The translations under genes and the position numbers were made by a program. A model generated the notes under the pieces. The model did no database searches and was not told the DNA's origin. It saw nothing but the letters and a program-made list of their open reading frames with translations. Positions 48,820 through 59,767 of a DNA stretch of 64,000 nt are shown one piece after another. Each line of letters opens with the position of its first letter. Position 1 is the first letter of the stretch. This DNA comes from Pseudomonas sp. VD-NE ins (GTDB taxonomy: Bacteria; Pseudomonadota; Gammaproteobacteria; Pseudomonadales; Pseudomonadaceae): NCBI RefSeq assembly GCF_031882575.1, contig NZ_CP134772.1, forward strand, positions 142,001 through 206,000, read 5' to 3'.

Positions 48820-49344
48820 CTAAACAGCTGCACGATTCGGATTGACCCGCACCACGCCCGCCCGCACCTCGATCTGCTCTTTCAACTCATGCCGCATCCC
48901 CAGCATGAACGCCAGTTCAGCCACGACAAATAACGGCCCGACAATCAGCCCCGACACATCATCGACAAACGCCGGTTTGCGCCCTTCATAGTGATGCCCG
49001 ACAAACTGGATCACCCAGCCGATCACAAACATCGCCAGGCCGCTGCTCAGCCAGACCATCGTGCTCTGCTGCGCCAATACATGCCCGGCCCAGACAGACA
49101 GGCCCATCAGCACCGTCATCAATACCCCGAGCTTCAATTCCAGACGCAGATAAAACCACGCAGAGGCCAGCGCCACGATCACGGCTGGAGATATCCACAA
49201 CCCGCCCAGCGACCATTCCGGCCGCGACAACAACACCGCGACGGCCACCACGATCAGCGGAATGCCGATAAAGTGGCTGGCGATATTGCGCGGATCACGG
49301 TGGTAGGCGGCGTATTGACTGAGATGGTCGACGAGGTTTTTCAT
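48820..49344 (-). CDS. Mpo1/YGL010w-like membrane protein (DUF962)
   Basis: The 174-residue protein has about four membrane segments and the family's His-containing motifs YAAYHRDPRNIASHFIGIP and IQFVGHHYEGRKPAF. The yeast homologue Mpo1 is an Fe(II) dioxygenase that alpha-oxidises 2-hydroxy fatty acids; whether this one does so is unknown. The ATG at 49344 has GGAGGAA in front; an earlier in-frame ATG at 49434 would overlap the promoter of the divergent Crp-type gene. Confidence 0.85.
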   Translation of the reverse strand: MKNLVDHLSQYAAYHRDPRNIASHFIGIPLIVVAVAVLLSRPEWSLGGLWISPAVIVALASAWFYLRLELKLGVLMTVLMGLSVWAGHVLAQQSTMVWLSSGLAMFVIGWVIQFVGHHYEGRKPAFVDDVSGLIVGPLFVVAELAFMLGMRHELKEQIEVRAGVVRVNPNRAAV

Positions 49345-49428
49345 TGTTGTTCCTCCGGTAGGGTTGATCGCATCATCCCTCGGGATCAGGGTTCGCTCTG
49401 TCAGGCAGGCGACAATCCAGGAGTGTTT

Positions 49429-50106
49429 ATGCAAATTCGTTCACGGCTGATGAGCGGGCAGTGGTTCAGTCATCTGCCGTCGTCTTTTCAGGATAGCTTG
49501 CTGGCGGCGGCCCGGGAGCGGCGGCTGACGGCGGGGCAGCGCTTGTTTCAGCGCGGCGATGCGCCGTGCGGTTTGTACGCGGTGCTTGATGGCGCCGTGC
49601 GCATCAGTGCGGTGAGCGAGCAAGGCAAGGAGGCGCTGTTGAGTCTGGTCGAGGCGCCGCACTGGTTTGGCGAAATCTGCCTGTTCGATGGCCAGCCGCG
49701 CACCCATGACGCTTATGCGGTCGGGCCGTGCACGTTGCTGAATATCCCGCAGGCGGTGCTGCTGAAACTGCTCGATGAGCAGCCGGTGTATTGGCGGCAT
49801 CTGGCGCTACTGATGAGCCACAAACTGCGCCTGACGTTTATCAATCTTGAACAACTGAGCCTGCTTCCAGCCCCGGCGCGTTTGGCCCATCGCTTGCTGA
49901 TGATTGCCGAAGGCTACGGCGAACTCGACGCGCCACGCCGGGTACTGCAACTGCCGCAGGAGCAGTTGGCATCGATGCTGTCGCTGTCGCGGCAGACCAC
50001 CAACCAGATTCTCAAGGATTTGCAGGGGCAAGGGATTATCGGACTCGGGTATGGCGAGATTGAAATCCTCGATGCCACGCGGTTGCGAGCTCTGGCCACG
50101 ATCTGA
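49429..50106 (+). CDS. Crp/Fnr-family transcriptional regulator
   Basis: The 225-residue protein has a cyclic-nucleotide-binding-type domain (QRLFQRGDAPCGLYAVLDGA, SLVEAPHWFGEICLFDGQPR) and a C-terminal winged helix (LPQEQLASMLSLSRQTTNQI, LKDLQGQGIIGLGYGEIEI). It lacks the Cys cluster of Fnr, so oxygen sensing by an iron-sulfur centre is unlikely. The ligand is unknown. Divergent from the Mpo1-like gene, which is a candidate target. Confidence 0.88.
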   Translation: MQIRSRLMSGQWFSHLPSSFQDSLLAAARERRLTAGQRLFQRGDAPCGLYAVLDGAVRISAVSEQGKEALLSLVEAPHWFGEICLFDGQPRTHDAYAVGPCTLLNIPQAVLLKLLDEQPVYWRHLALLMSHKLRLTFINLEQLSLLPAPARLAHRLLMIAEGYGELDAPRRVLQLPQEQLASMLSLSRQTTNQILKDLQGQGIIGLGYGEIEILDATRLRALATI

Positions 50107-50121
50107 CAATGCACCCCGGCC

Positions 50122-50215
50122 CCTGTGGGAGCTGGCTTGCCAGCGATAGCGGTGCATCAGCCGACATCGATGTCTGCTGAACGGCCGCCATCGCTGGCAA
50201 GCCAGCTCCCACAGG
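50122..50215. repeat. REP palindrome (TGGGAGCTGGCTTGCCAGCGAT type)
   Basis: Arms near 50122-50147 and 50190-50215 are reverse complements. Same family as 20852-20946. Confidence 0.9.
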
Positions 50216-50270
50216 GTTTTCCGCCCTCCATGATATGTCAGGCAAACCACAGAACCTTTGGGAATGGGGC

Positions 50271-50681
50271 TTAGGAACCGCGATAGGTCGAGAAGCCGTA
50301 CGGGCTGAGCAGCAGCGGGATGTGGTAGTGCTGATCGGTCTGCTTCACTTCAAAAATCACTGGAATCTCCGGGAAGAACGTGTCGTGCTTGATCTTCTTG
50401 AAGTACTCGCCGGTCTTGAACACCACGCGGTATTCACCCGCCTCAAAAGGCTGTTTGGCCGGGAACAGTTCGGCAATCCGCCCTTGTTCATTGGTGGTGC
50501 CCTGAGCCAGTGGCTGCCAGTTCTGGCCAACGTGTTTTTCCAGCGTCACGTTGATGCCTGGCGAAGGCAGGCCGTTTTCCAGATTGAGCACGTGCACGCT
50601 CAAGGGGTTGCCAGCAGCCAGCGCCAGGCTTGAAAAAGCACTCAGGCCGAGCGCGGCGAAGGTCATGCGCAAAGTATTCAT
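50271..50681 (-). CDS. Exported hydroxyisourate hydrolase/transthyretin-like protein
   Basis: The 136-residue protein has a clear signal peptide (RMTFAALGLSAFSSLALA) before a transthyretin-fold domain: LSVHVLNLENGLPSPGINVT near the start and the C-terminal SPYGFSTYRGS, which is the HIUase tetrapeptide YRGS. HIUases open the ring of 5-hydroxyisourate in urate breakdown, usually in the cytoplasm; this one is exported. It is translated 12 bases after the GlcG-like gene and follows a divergent two-component system, like E. coli hiuH beside hprRS. Confidence 0.88.
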   Translation of the reverse strand: MNTLRMTFAALGLSAFSSLALAAGNPLSVHVLNLENGLPSPGINVTLEKHVGQNWQPLAQGTTNEQGRIAELFPAKQPFEAGEYRVVFKTGEYFKKIKHDTFFPEIPVIFEVKQTDQHYHIPLLLSPYGFSTYRGS

Positions 50682-50693
50682 GGATGCATCTCC

Positions 50694-51179
50694 TTATTGG
50701 GAACGGGTGATGGCCAGACCGGTTTTCTCGGCAGCCTTGATTGCACAGTTTTCGTCTTGCTCGCCGCCGCCGGAGCCGGCCACGCCCATGGCGCCCACCA
50801 GTTCAGTGCCGAGGAACAGCGGGATCCCGCCGCCAAGCAGCAGCAATTCATCGAGGGTGTTGAGGTTGGCGGTTTCCGGGTTGCTGCGAGCGCGTTCGGC
50901 GAACAATCGGGTCGCGGTTTTGGTCGACAGCGCGGTGTAAGCCTTGCGCTGGCTGGCAACAGTGTTGTGCGGGCCTACGCCATCGCCACGCAGGGTCACT
51001 AGCAGATTGCCGCCCCGATCAAGCACCGACACCGTGCCGGTGCAATTGGCCAATGCTGTGTCGGCGAGCAGGCGTGCGGTTTTCAGGTCGAGGTCGGCGT
51101 GACGTGGCAGTTCAGGACTGGCGACAGCGCCGCCACTGAGGCCGATCATCAGGCTTGCAACGAGGAATTTGACGGTCAT
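50694..51179 (-). CDS. Exported GlcG/HbpS-family (DUF336) protein
   Basis: The 161-residue protein has a signal peptide (VKFLVASLMIGLSGGAVA) and the DUF336 fold: LLADTALANCTGTVSVLDRGG, GPHNTVASQRKAYTALSTKT, LLLLGGGIPLF and GAMGVAGSGG. Relatives bind haem or cofactors. It is the first gene of an operon with the HIUase-like gene, and its promoter region contains the HprR/CusR-like palindrome shared with the two-component system. Confidence 0.85.
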   Translation of the reverse strand: MTVKFLVASLMIGLSGGAVASPELPRHADLDLKTARLLADTALANCTGTVSVLDRGGNLLVTLRGDGVGPHNTVASQRKAYTALSTKTATRLFAERARSNPETANLNTLDELLLLGGGIPLFLGTELVGAMGVAGSGGGEQDENCAIKAAEKTGLAITRSQ

Positions 51180-51245
51180 GGACAGGCTCCAGAATCTGAG
51201 GTCGTCACCTTAATCGCCGGTCTTGGTCAGAACCTCGTCAGTCTG

Positions 51246-51261
51246 ATTACAAGTTTGTAAT
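51246..51261. promoter_or_regulatory. HprR/CusR-like operator palindrome
   Basis: ATTACAA-GT-TTGTAAT is a perfect palindrome with 7-bp arms. Its half sites ATTACA and TGTAAT with four bases between equal the recalled box of E. coli HprR/CusR. It lies 53 bases before the regulator start and 66 before the GlcG-like start, so it can serve both directions. Confidence 0.7.
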
Positions 51262-51314
51262 GGGCAACGCCGCCGAAGGCGCCTAGCCTGTGTGCCTGTC
51301 AATCGAGGTGTGCC

Positions 51315-51995
51315 ATGCGTTTGCTGGTCGTAGAAGATGAAGCCAAAACCGCGAATTTCCTCGCCAAAGGCCTGGGCGAGTCGGGTTTTGCCGTGGACGT
51401 GGCGCTCAATGGCCTCGATGGTCGCTACTTTATCGAGCAGCAGGAATACGACCTGATCATCCTCGATGTAATGCTCCCCGGGCTCAACGGCTGGCAATTG
51501 CTGCAACTGATCCGCCAGCGCGGCGCCACGCCGGTGCTGTTTCTCACCGCCAAGGACGCCATCGAAGACCGCGTGCGCGGCCTCGAACTGGGCGCCGACG
51601 ATTACTTGCTCAAACCCTTCGCCTTCGCTGAACTGCTCGCGCGGGTGCGCACGTTGTTGCGACGCGGGCCGATGCGCGAAGCCGAGTCGTACAGCATCGC
51701 CGACCTGGAAATCGACGTGCTGCGCCGCCGCGTCAGTCGTGGTGGTCAGCGCATCGCCCTGACCAATAAGGAGTTCGCCCTGCTGCAATTGCTCGCCAGT
51801 CGCCAGGGTGAAGTGCTGTCGCGCACCTTGATTGCCTCGCAGGTGTGGAACCTGAATTTCGACAGCGACACCAACATGGTCGAAGTCGCGGTGCGCCGTT
51901 TGCGCTCCAAAGTCGATGATCCCTACATGCCGAAACTGATCCACACCGTGCGCGGTGTCGGTTATCAACTGGAAGCCCCCGACGATGCGCTCTAG
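51315..51995 (+). CDS. OmpR-family response regulator (HprR/CusR/CopR-like)
   Basis: The 226-residue protein has a receiver domain ([18 protein letters not shown], phospho-Asp in [15 protein letters not shown] in LLKPFAF) and a winged-helix DNA-binding domain ([48 protein letters not shown]). It belongs to the heavy-metal/HprR group. The HIUase-like neighbour favours an HprR-type role (oxidative or hypochlorite stress), but copper response cannot be excluded. Confidence 0.88.
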   Translation: MRLLVVEDEAKTANFLAKGLGESGFAVDVALNGLDGRYFIEQQEYDLIILDVMLPGLNGWQLLQLIRQRGATPVLFLTAKDAIEDRVRGLELGADDYLLKPFAFAELLARVRTLLRRGPMREAESYSIADLEIDVLRRRVSRGGQRIALTNKEFALLQLLASRQGEVLSRTLIASQVWNLNFDSDTNMVEVAVRRLRSKVDDPYMPKLIHTVRGVGYQLEAPDDAL

Positions 51996-53373
51996 GTCGA
52001 TCGCCTGGCGCCTGGCGCTGGCGTTCGCATTGGTCTGCGCTTTGGTGTTGAGTGCTATCGGCGTATTTCTTTACCGCTCGCTGGCCTCGGAAATCGCCTA
52101 CCGCGACGACCTCGCATTGCTTGGACGACTGGAGCAAGTGCGCGCCTTGCTCGCCGACAGCGACAGCCTCGACGCCTTGCAGGCACGGCCGCGGCTGTAT
52201 CAGAACATGCTCGGTAATCTCGACAGCCTGTTGCTGGTGCGCCGCGCCGATGGCTCCAGTGTGATCGCCATCAACCCACGTCAACGCGAGTTGCCCGCGC
52301 TGAACGCGATCCCCCGCGAGCAAACACCGCAGCGCCCCGATGTGCTCACCTGGCAAGCACCGGACGGTGTCGAATTGGCGTTGTTGTCCGGCGAAGCGCA
52401 AGGGCCGAATGGCGAGCCGCTGACGGTCCTCGCCGGTAAAGTGCTGAGTGAGCGCGAGCAGATGCTCGGCAGCTATCGCATGCGCTTGTACCTGTCGATT
52501 GGCCTCGGTGCGTTGCTCGCCTTTGCCCTGGGCTTGCTGTTGCTGCGCCGGGGCCTGCGACCGTTGCACCAGTTGAGCGAAGCGGTACGCGGTATCGACC
52601 TGCGCAGCCTCGATCAACGCCTTCCCGCCAATGGCACGCCTGCCGAACTGCTCGAACCGGTGCAGGCGCTCAACGGCATGCTCGTGCGGCTGGACGACAG
52701 CGTGCAGCGTCTCTCGCAGTTCTCCGCCGACCTCGCCCACGAGATTCGTACGCCGTTGCACACCTTGTTGGCGAGCAATGGTCAGGCGCTGAATCATCCG
52801 CGCAGCACGGCGGAATATCAGGAGGTGCTTGCCTCGAACATGGAAGAGTTCGAACGGCTCAAGCGCATGGCGGAAAACCTGATGTTCCTCGCCCGGGCAG
52901 AACAGGCCGAACGCGCGCTGAATGTGCAAACGCTGGATTTGCACAGCGTTGGCAGTGAACTGTGCGATTACTTTGAAGCCTTGGCGGATGACCGCGATCT
53001 GCGGCTGGACAATCAACTGCATGGCGAACTGCGCGCTGATCAGCAATTGCTGCAACGTTCGCTGGGCAACTTGCTGGCCAATGCCGTGCGTCATGCTGAT
53101 CCCGGAACCATGATCAGTCTGCGCAGGCGTGACGAGTCGGGCTGGTGCTGGTTACAAGTGCACAACCATGGCCCGACCATTGCGTCGGAGCATCTGGGCA
53201 AACTGTTTGACCGTTTCTATCGCGTAGACCCTTCACGGGCAGAGCCGGGGGATTCGGGTGGGTTGGGATTGGCGATCGTGCAGTCGATCATGCAGTTGCA
53301 TGGGGGGCGAGTGCGGGTGAGCAGTGATGCGGCGGGCACCGTGTTTGAGTTGGGGTTTCTGGCAAGCAAGTGA
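51985..53373 (+). CDS. Heavy-metal-type sensor histidine kinase (HprS/CusS-like)
   Basis: The 462-residue protein has two membrane segments (about 7-30 and 163-185) around a periplasmic sensor domain, a HAMP domain ([19 protein letters not shown]), the phospho-His box [19 protein letters not shown] and an ATPase domain ([31 protein letters not shown]). The ATG at 51985 overlaps the regulator stop. Four in-frame ATGs further up lie in the regulator gene and are not needed. Confidence 0.9.
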   Translation: MRSRSIAWRLALAFALVCALVLSAIGVFLYRSLASEIAYRDDLALLGRLEQVRALLADSDSLDALQARPRLYQNMLGNLDSLLLVRRADGSSVIAINPRQRELPALNAIPREQTPQRPDVLTWQAPDGVELALLSGEAQGPNGEPLTVLAGKVLSEREQMLGSYRMRLYLSIGLGALLAFALGLLLLRRGLRPLHQLSEAVRGIDLRSLDQRLPANGTPAELLEPVQALNGMLVRLDDSVQRLSQFSADLAHEIRTPLHTLLASNGQALNHPRSTAEYQEVLASNMEEFERLKRMAENLMFLARAEQAERALNVQTLDLHSVGSELCDYFEALADDRDLRLDNQLHGELRADQQLLQRSLGNLLANAVRHADPGTMISLRRRDESGWCWLQVHNHGPTIASEHLGKLFDRFYRVDPSRAEPGDSGGLGLAIVQSIMQLHGGRVRVSSDAAGTVFELGFLASK

Positions 53374-53417
53374 GTACTTCTTGATCACTCGTAATTAGGC
53401 TAAGCTTGCTCAACGAG

Positions 53418-53474
53418 TGCATCAAATGCGATGCAAATTAAGCAAATATCTAAATTTGCACCGTATTTGATGCA
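53418..53474. promoter_or_regulatory. Nested palindromic operator of the hipBA genes
   Basis: TGCATCAAAT (53418-53427) with TGCAAATT (53432-53439) is mirrored by AATTTGCA (53453-53460) with ATTTGATGCA (53465-53474); 18 of 22 positions pair, and only the four bases between the blocks differ. It lies just upstream of the ribosome site AGGAAA of hipB, as expected for an autoregulated toxin-antitoxin operator. Confidence 0.8.
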
Positions 53475-53484
53475 GGAAAATCAC

Positions 53485-53733
53485 ATGGAACAGCTTGGTG
53501 AATTGATCAAAACCCTGCGCAAGGCGAACAAAATGACCCAGCAGGCGCTGGCTCAGCAATACGGAATGAGCCGCGCGACGATTTCCGGGATCGAAAACAA
53601 CACCATTGCCGAAATCGGCTTGCGCAAAGTCGAAGCGATCCTCAACGGGTTTGGCTATGAGCTGGCTGCGGTTCCACGCCAGTCTCGCCGACCGACACTC
53701 GATACGCTGCAAAAGGTTAACTTCCATGACTGA
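53485..53733 (+). CDS. HipB-like antitoxin (XRE helix-turn-helix)
   Basis: The 82-residue protein has a Cro/CI-type HTH (LIKTLRKANKMTQQALAQQY, GMSRATISGIENN) followed by a short C-terminal tail. It should neutralise the HipA-like kinase and repress the operon through the palindromes upstream. The ATG at 53485 follows AGGAAA; an ATG at 53431 lies inside the operator and would add 18 residues with no ribosome site. Its stop overlaps hipA by eight bases. Confidence 0.88.
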   Translation: MEQLGELIKTLRKANKMTQQALAQQYGMSRATISGIENNTIAEIGLRKVEAILNGFGYELAAVPRQSRRPTLDTLQKVNFHD

Positions 53734-54949
53734 GTCGTCGGATCGGTTAAACGTCTGTGTCGGCGGGCAAGCGGTGGGAGCGTTGGCGCGAGGGCAAGAT
53801 CGAGTCGACAGCGTCTTCAATTACCGCGAAGAAACCAGTGCTGAAAATGCCGTGTCACTGACAATGCCATCCCGGCTGGAAAGTTATGGTTGGGAAAGTG
53901 GCATACATCCGGTTTTCGAAATGAATTTGCCGGAAGGTGCGCTTCGTGATGAGCTGGTTCGTCGTTTCAGCAAGGCGGTTCGTGGTTTCGATGACTTCGC
54001 ACTGCTGGCCATTGTGGGCCCCTTTCAGCTGGGTCGGTTGTCAATTACCGAAGCATCGATAGTGGATCGACCACCCGAAACGTCATTGGCCGATTTGCTC
54101 GTGCACGATGGTGCGCAAGGCCTGTTCGAGGATTTATTAAAAACCTACGGCCAGTATTCCGGAGTGTCTGGGGTGCAGCCAAAAGTGCTGGTACGTGACA
54201 GCGCTGCCGCGATTGATCGCCTGACTCATCGGGGATCGACCCATCTGGTCAAAGCGTTTCGTGCCAATGAGTATCCGCAGTTGGCGACCAACGAATACTT
54301 CTGCATGCGCGCCGCGCAACACAGCGGGCTTGAGGTGCCGCAGTTTGAGCTGAGCGAGCAGGGCAAGTTTCTGGTTATCGAGCGATTTGACTTGAGTGGC
54401 ACAGGCTACTTGGGTTTCGAGGACTTCTGCGTGCTCAACGGCTGGCCGTCGAAAGCCAAATACGACGGTTCTTACGAAGGTGCGGCTCGGCAGATCAAAG
54501 CATTTGTTTCACCCGCGCTGCTCAATCATGCGCTCGAAGCATTTTTCAAAATTTTGGCTTTGTCCGCAGGTCTGAAAAACGGCGACGCTCATCTTAAAAA
54601 CTTCGGTGTGCTGTACGAAGACTGTGGCGAGGAATCGACAATCAGACTCGCACCCGCATACGACATCATCACCACATCGGTCTACATAAAGAACGACAGT
54701 ATGGCGTTGCTGTTGGGGGGGTCGAAGGCCTGGCCAAAGCACAAAATGCTGGTACGCTTTGGTCGAACTGCCTGCAATCTGACCGAGGCGCGTTGCAATG
54801 AATTACTGCATCAAGTGGCTAACGGTATGCAGGTGGCAATGGGCGAAATGGCGGAGTACAGCGCAAGTCATCCAGCGTTCGCCGAGATGGGATCTGCCAT
54901 GATCGAGCAATGGTCATCCGGTATGGAACGCAGTCTGGCCAAAGCCTGA
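53726..54949 (+). CDS. HipA-like Ser/Thr kinase toxin
   Basis: The 407-residue protein has the HipA layout: an N-terminal domain of about 100 residues, a Gly-rich loop (YSGVSGVQPKVLV, about 150-162), HLVKAF with the ATP-binding Lys, catalytic NGDAHLKNFGVLY (catalytic Asp about 287) and the metal-binding APAYDIITT. Known HipA kinases phosphorylate glutamyl-tRNA synthetase (other family members other targets) and stop growth. Translationally coupled to hipB. Complete by eye. Confidence 0.87.
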   Translation: MTESSDRLNVCVGGQAVGALARGQDRVDSVFNYREETSAENAVSLTMPSRLESYGWESGIHPVFEMNLPEGALRDELVRRFSKAVRGFDDFALLAIVGPFQLGRLSITEASIVDRPPETSLADLLVHDGAQGLFEDLLKTYGQYSGVSGVQPKVLVRDSAAAIDRLTHRGSTHLVKAFRANEYPQLATNEYFCMRAAQHSGLEVPQFELSEQGKFLVIERFDLSGTGYLGFEDFCVLNGWPSKAKYDGSYEGAARQIKAFVSPALLNHALEAFFKILALSAGLKNGDAHLKNFGVLYEDCGEESTIRLAPAYDIITTSVYIKNDSMALLLGGSKAWPKHKMLVRFGRTACNLTEARCNELLHQVANGMQVAMGEMAEYSASHPAFAEMGSAMIEQWSSGMERSLAKA

Positions 54950-54953
54950 TCAA

Positions 54954-55958
54954 TCAGCGCAAGCCATCGCGAAACTGCCCCGGCGTCATCCCCGTCCAGC
55001 GCTTGAACGCGCGGCTGAAGCTGCTGGTGTCGGCAAAACCCAGCAAATAACTCACCTCACTCAACGAACACTGCGGATCGCGCAGGTGCAGCAACGCCAG
55101 ATTCTCGCGGCTCTCGTTGAGCAACGTATCAAAGCGACAACCTTCATCCGCCAGATGCCTTTGCAGGCTGCGCAAACTCAGGTGCAAGGCTTGGGCAATG
55201 CGTTCGGCGCTGGGCTCACCTTCCGGCAGTTGTTCTTCAATGGCGTCGCGCACCTTGCGCTCCCAGGTCAACGGCTGGAGCTGAGCCATGGTGCGTTTGA
55301 GCACGGCCTCGTTGTGTTCGGCGAGTTCCGGGTTGGCGTCGTCGAGGTGGCTGTCGAAGTCGGCGAGAGCGAACTCCAGACGATCCTCGGTACAGCCGAA
55401 ATGCACCGGTGCGCGGAAGACTTTGTGCCATTGATGCGCATCGCTCGGTTCCGGGCGTCGCAGGTAAACCGCCAGTGGCGCGTAATCACGGCCGAGGCGA
55501 TTGCGGCAGGTGCGCACGTAGATCGCGGTGAATGCGTCGATGGCTTCGAAGGCTGGCGCCGGATTGCCTGACGGAATTTTCAGACGAAATTGATAGCGGT
55601 CGTCGCCACGATTCAGCTCCAGTTCCAGCGCATCACTGACCACCGGGTGATAGCGCACGATACGTTCGAACACCTCGCGCAAACTGCCGCTGGCCACCAG
55701 CGCATACCCGAGGGCATGGAACGTGGTCGGGCTGACGAACCGCGATACGCGCAGACCAATCGCCGGGTCGCCGCTGACCTGCACGGCGATTTCCCACAGG
55801 CGCGTGGTGCCTGACAGCGGATAGCGCGCGTTGGGGTCGTCCATCAAATTCGGGTCGAGCCCGGCCTGTTGGCACAAGGCAATGCTGTCCAGCCCCAGCG
55901 CATCGAGTTGTTTGCGCAAGGCACGGGTCCAGCTGGCGAGGGAGGTCGGTTCCTTCAT
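54954..55958 (-). CDS. AraC-family regulator (OruR/ArgR-like architecture)
   Basis: The 334-residue protein has the N-terminal AraC-binding-2-type domain (RYPLSGTTRLWEIAVQVSGD, RVSRFVSPTTFHALGYAL) and a C-terminal double HTH (IAQALHLSLRSLQRHLADEG; SEVSYLLGFADTSSFSRAFK RWTG). Divergent from the membrane desaturase gene over 100 bases, which it probably controls. The inducer could be a fatty acid or hydrocarbon (inference). Confidence 0.88.
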   Translation of the reverse strand: MKEPTSLASWTRALRKQLDALGLDSIALCQQAGLDPNLMDDPNARYPLSGTTRLWEIAVQVSGDPAIGLRVSRFVSPTTFHALGYALVASGSLREVFERIVRYHPVVSDALELELNRGDDRYQFRLKIPSGNPAPAFEAIDAFTAIYVRTCRNRLGRDYAPLAVYLRRPEPSDAHQWHKVFRAPVHFGCTEDRLEFALADFDSHLDDANPELAEHNEAVLKRTMAQLQPLTWERKVRDAIEEQLPEGEPSAERIAQALHLSLRSLQRHLADEGCRFDTLLNESRENLALLHLRDPQCSLSEVSYLLGFADTSSFSRAFKRWTGMTPGQFRDGLR

Positions 55959-56058
55959 GCTGATTGGCGCTTCCGGTCAACAAGTTGGCGTTCTCGGCTA
56001 CCGCGATTGAAGCTCTGGCGAGGCACGATGCGAACATCATAAACCCGAGGATGGAAGC

Positions 56059-57129
56059 ATGGACGGTACTTCTGCAAGTCGCCAGCGACACAATGCGGCC
56101 CAGCGATCAGCGCATATTCGCGAAGTGGTACTGGCCAAGGGCGTCGAACTGCGCGAGCGCTACCCGATTCTCAAGCATCAGGACGCGCTGGGCGCGGGGA
56201 TCCTGGCTTTTGCCCTGATCGGGATGATTGGCTCGGCGGCGCTATACATCAGCGGCCACATGGCGTGGTGGGTGTGCCTGTTGCTCAACGCGTTTTTTGC
56301 TTCGCTGACCCATGAGCTGGAACATGACCTGATCCACAGCATGTATTTTCGCAAGCAGCGTGTGCCGCACAATTTGATGATGGGCCTGGTGTGGCTGGCG
56401 CGGCCGAGCACGATCAATCCGTGGATTCGTCGGCATCTGCACCTCAATCACCACAAGGTCTCCGGCACTGAAACCGACATGGAAGAACGCGCGATCACCA
56501 ACGGCGAGCCGTGGGGTTTTGCGCGCTTGCTGATGGTCGGCGACAACATGATGTCGGCCTTCATCCGCTTGCTGCGGGCGCCGACCTGGGCGCACAAGTG
56601 GAGCATTCTGAAACGGGTTTTCAAAGTCTATGCACCGCTGGCGCTGGTGCATTGGGGCGCGTGGTATGTGTTTCTCGGTTTTCACGCGGCCAACGGCATC
56701 GCCTATCTGCTGGGCTCGCCGATTGAATGGTCAGCGACCACATTGTCGGTGATGCAGGTCATCGATATCGCCGCCGTGGTGATCATCGGCCCGAATGTGT
56801 TGCGCACGTTTTGCCTGCACTTCATTAGCTCGAACATGCATTACTACGGCGATGTCGAACCGGGCAATGTGCTGCAGCAGTGTCAGGTGCTGAACCCTTG
56901 GTGGTTTTGGCCGTTGCAGGCGTTCTGCTTCAACTTTGGCAGCAGTCACGGGATTCATCATTTTGTCGTGAAGGAGCCGTTTTACATTCGTCAGCTGACG
57001 GTGCCGGTGGCGCATAAGGTGATGCGAGAGATGGGGGTTCGGTTTAATGATTTCGGCACGTTCGGGCGGGCGAACCGGTTTGTTCGTCGGGATGAGGTTG
57101 TGGTGGCTGGGGAGGCGGTGGAGGCCTGA
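56059..57129 (+). CDS. Membrane fatty acid desaturase/alkane hydroxylase-like protein
   Basis: The 356-residue protein has membrane segments at about 45-85 and 200-255 and three His clusters, HELEHDLIH, HLHLNHHKVSG and GSSHGIHHFV, of the di-iron desaturase/AlkB superfamily. It differs from DesA elsewhere in the window in spacing and sequence. The reaction (desaturation, hydroxylation or another) cannot be decided. GGA precedes the ATG. Confidence 0.82.
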   Translation: MDGTSASRQRHNAAQRSAHIREVVLAKGVELRERYPILKHQDALGAGILAFALIGMIGSAALYISGHMAWWVCLLLNAFFASLTHELEHDLIHSMYFRKQRVPHNLMMGLVWLARPSTINPWIRRHLHLNHHKVSGTETDMEERAITNGEPWGFARLLMVGDNMMSAFIRLLRAPTWAHKWSILKRVFKVYAPLALVHWGAWYVFLGFHAANGIAYLLGSPIEWSATTLSVMQVIDIAAVVIIGPNVLRTFCLHFISSNMHYYGDVEPGNVLQQCQVLNPWWFWPLQAFCFNFGSSHGIHHFVVKEPFYIRQLTVPVAHKVMREMGVRFNDFGTFGRANRFVRRDEVVVAGEAVEA

Positions 57130-57135
57130 CGAGCT

Positions 57136-57313
57136 GCCCTCACCCTAGCCCTCTCCCGGAGGGAGAGGGGACTGACCGAGGCATATTGGGGAAGTACGCC
57201 GACGTGAAAAATTTGTGTCGAATCCATAATCGACTCGTTTTCACAGGTCGATGTATAGCGAAAGACACCTCGGTCAGCTCCCTCTCCCTCGGGGAGAGGG
57301 CTGGGGTGAGGGG
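57136..57313. repeat. MITE-like 178-bp element with 46-bp terminal inverted repeats
   Basis: The left end (57136-57181, CCCTCACCCTAGCCCTCTCC region) is the near-exact complement of the right end (57268-57313). The ends themselves contain GGAGGGAGAGGGG-type pairing, and an inner GTGAAAA/TTTTCAC stem lies between them. No reading frame. A MITE-like, non-autonomous element is the likeliest explanation. Confidence 0.75.
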
Positions 57314-57326
57314 CTTTTGCTCTTGG

Positions 57327-59763
<2,437 letters not shown>

Positions 59764-59767
<4 letters not shown>

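Noticed and set aside
53431..53484. Earlier start of hipB at 53431
   Set aside because: It lies inside the operator palindrome and has no ribosome site; 53485 has AGGAAA.
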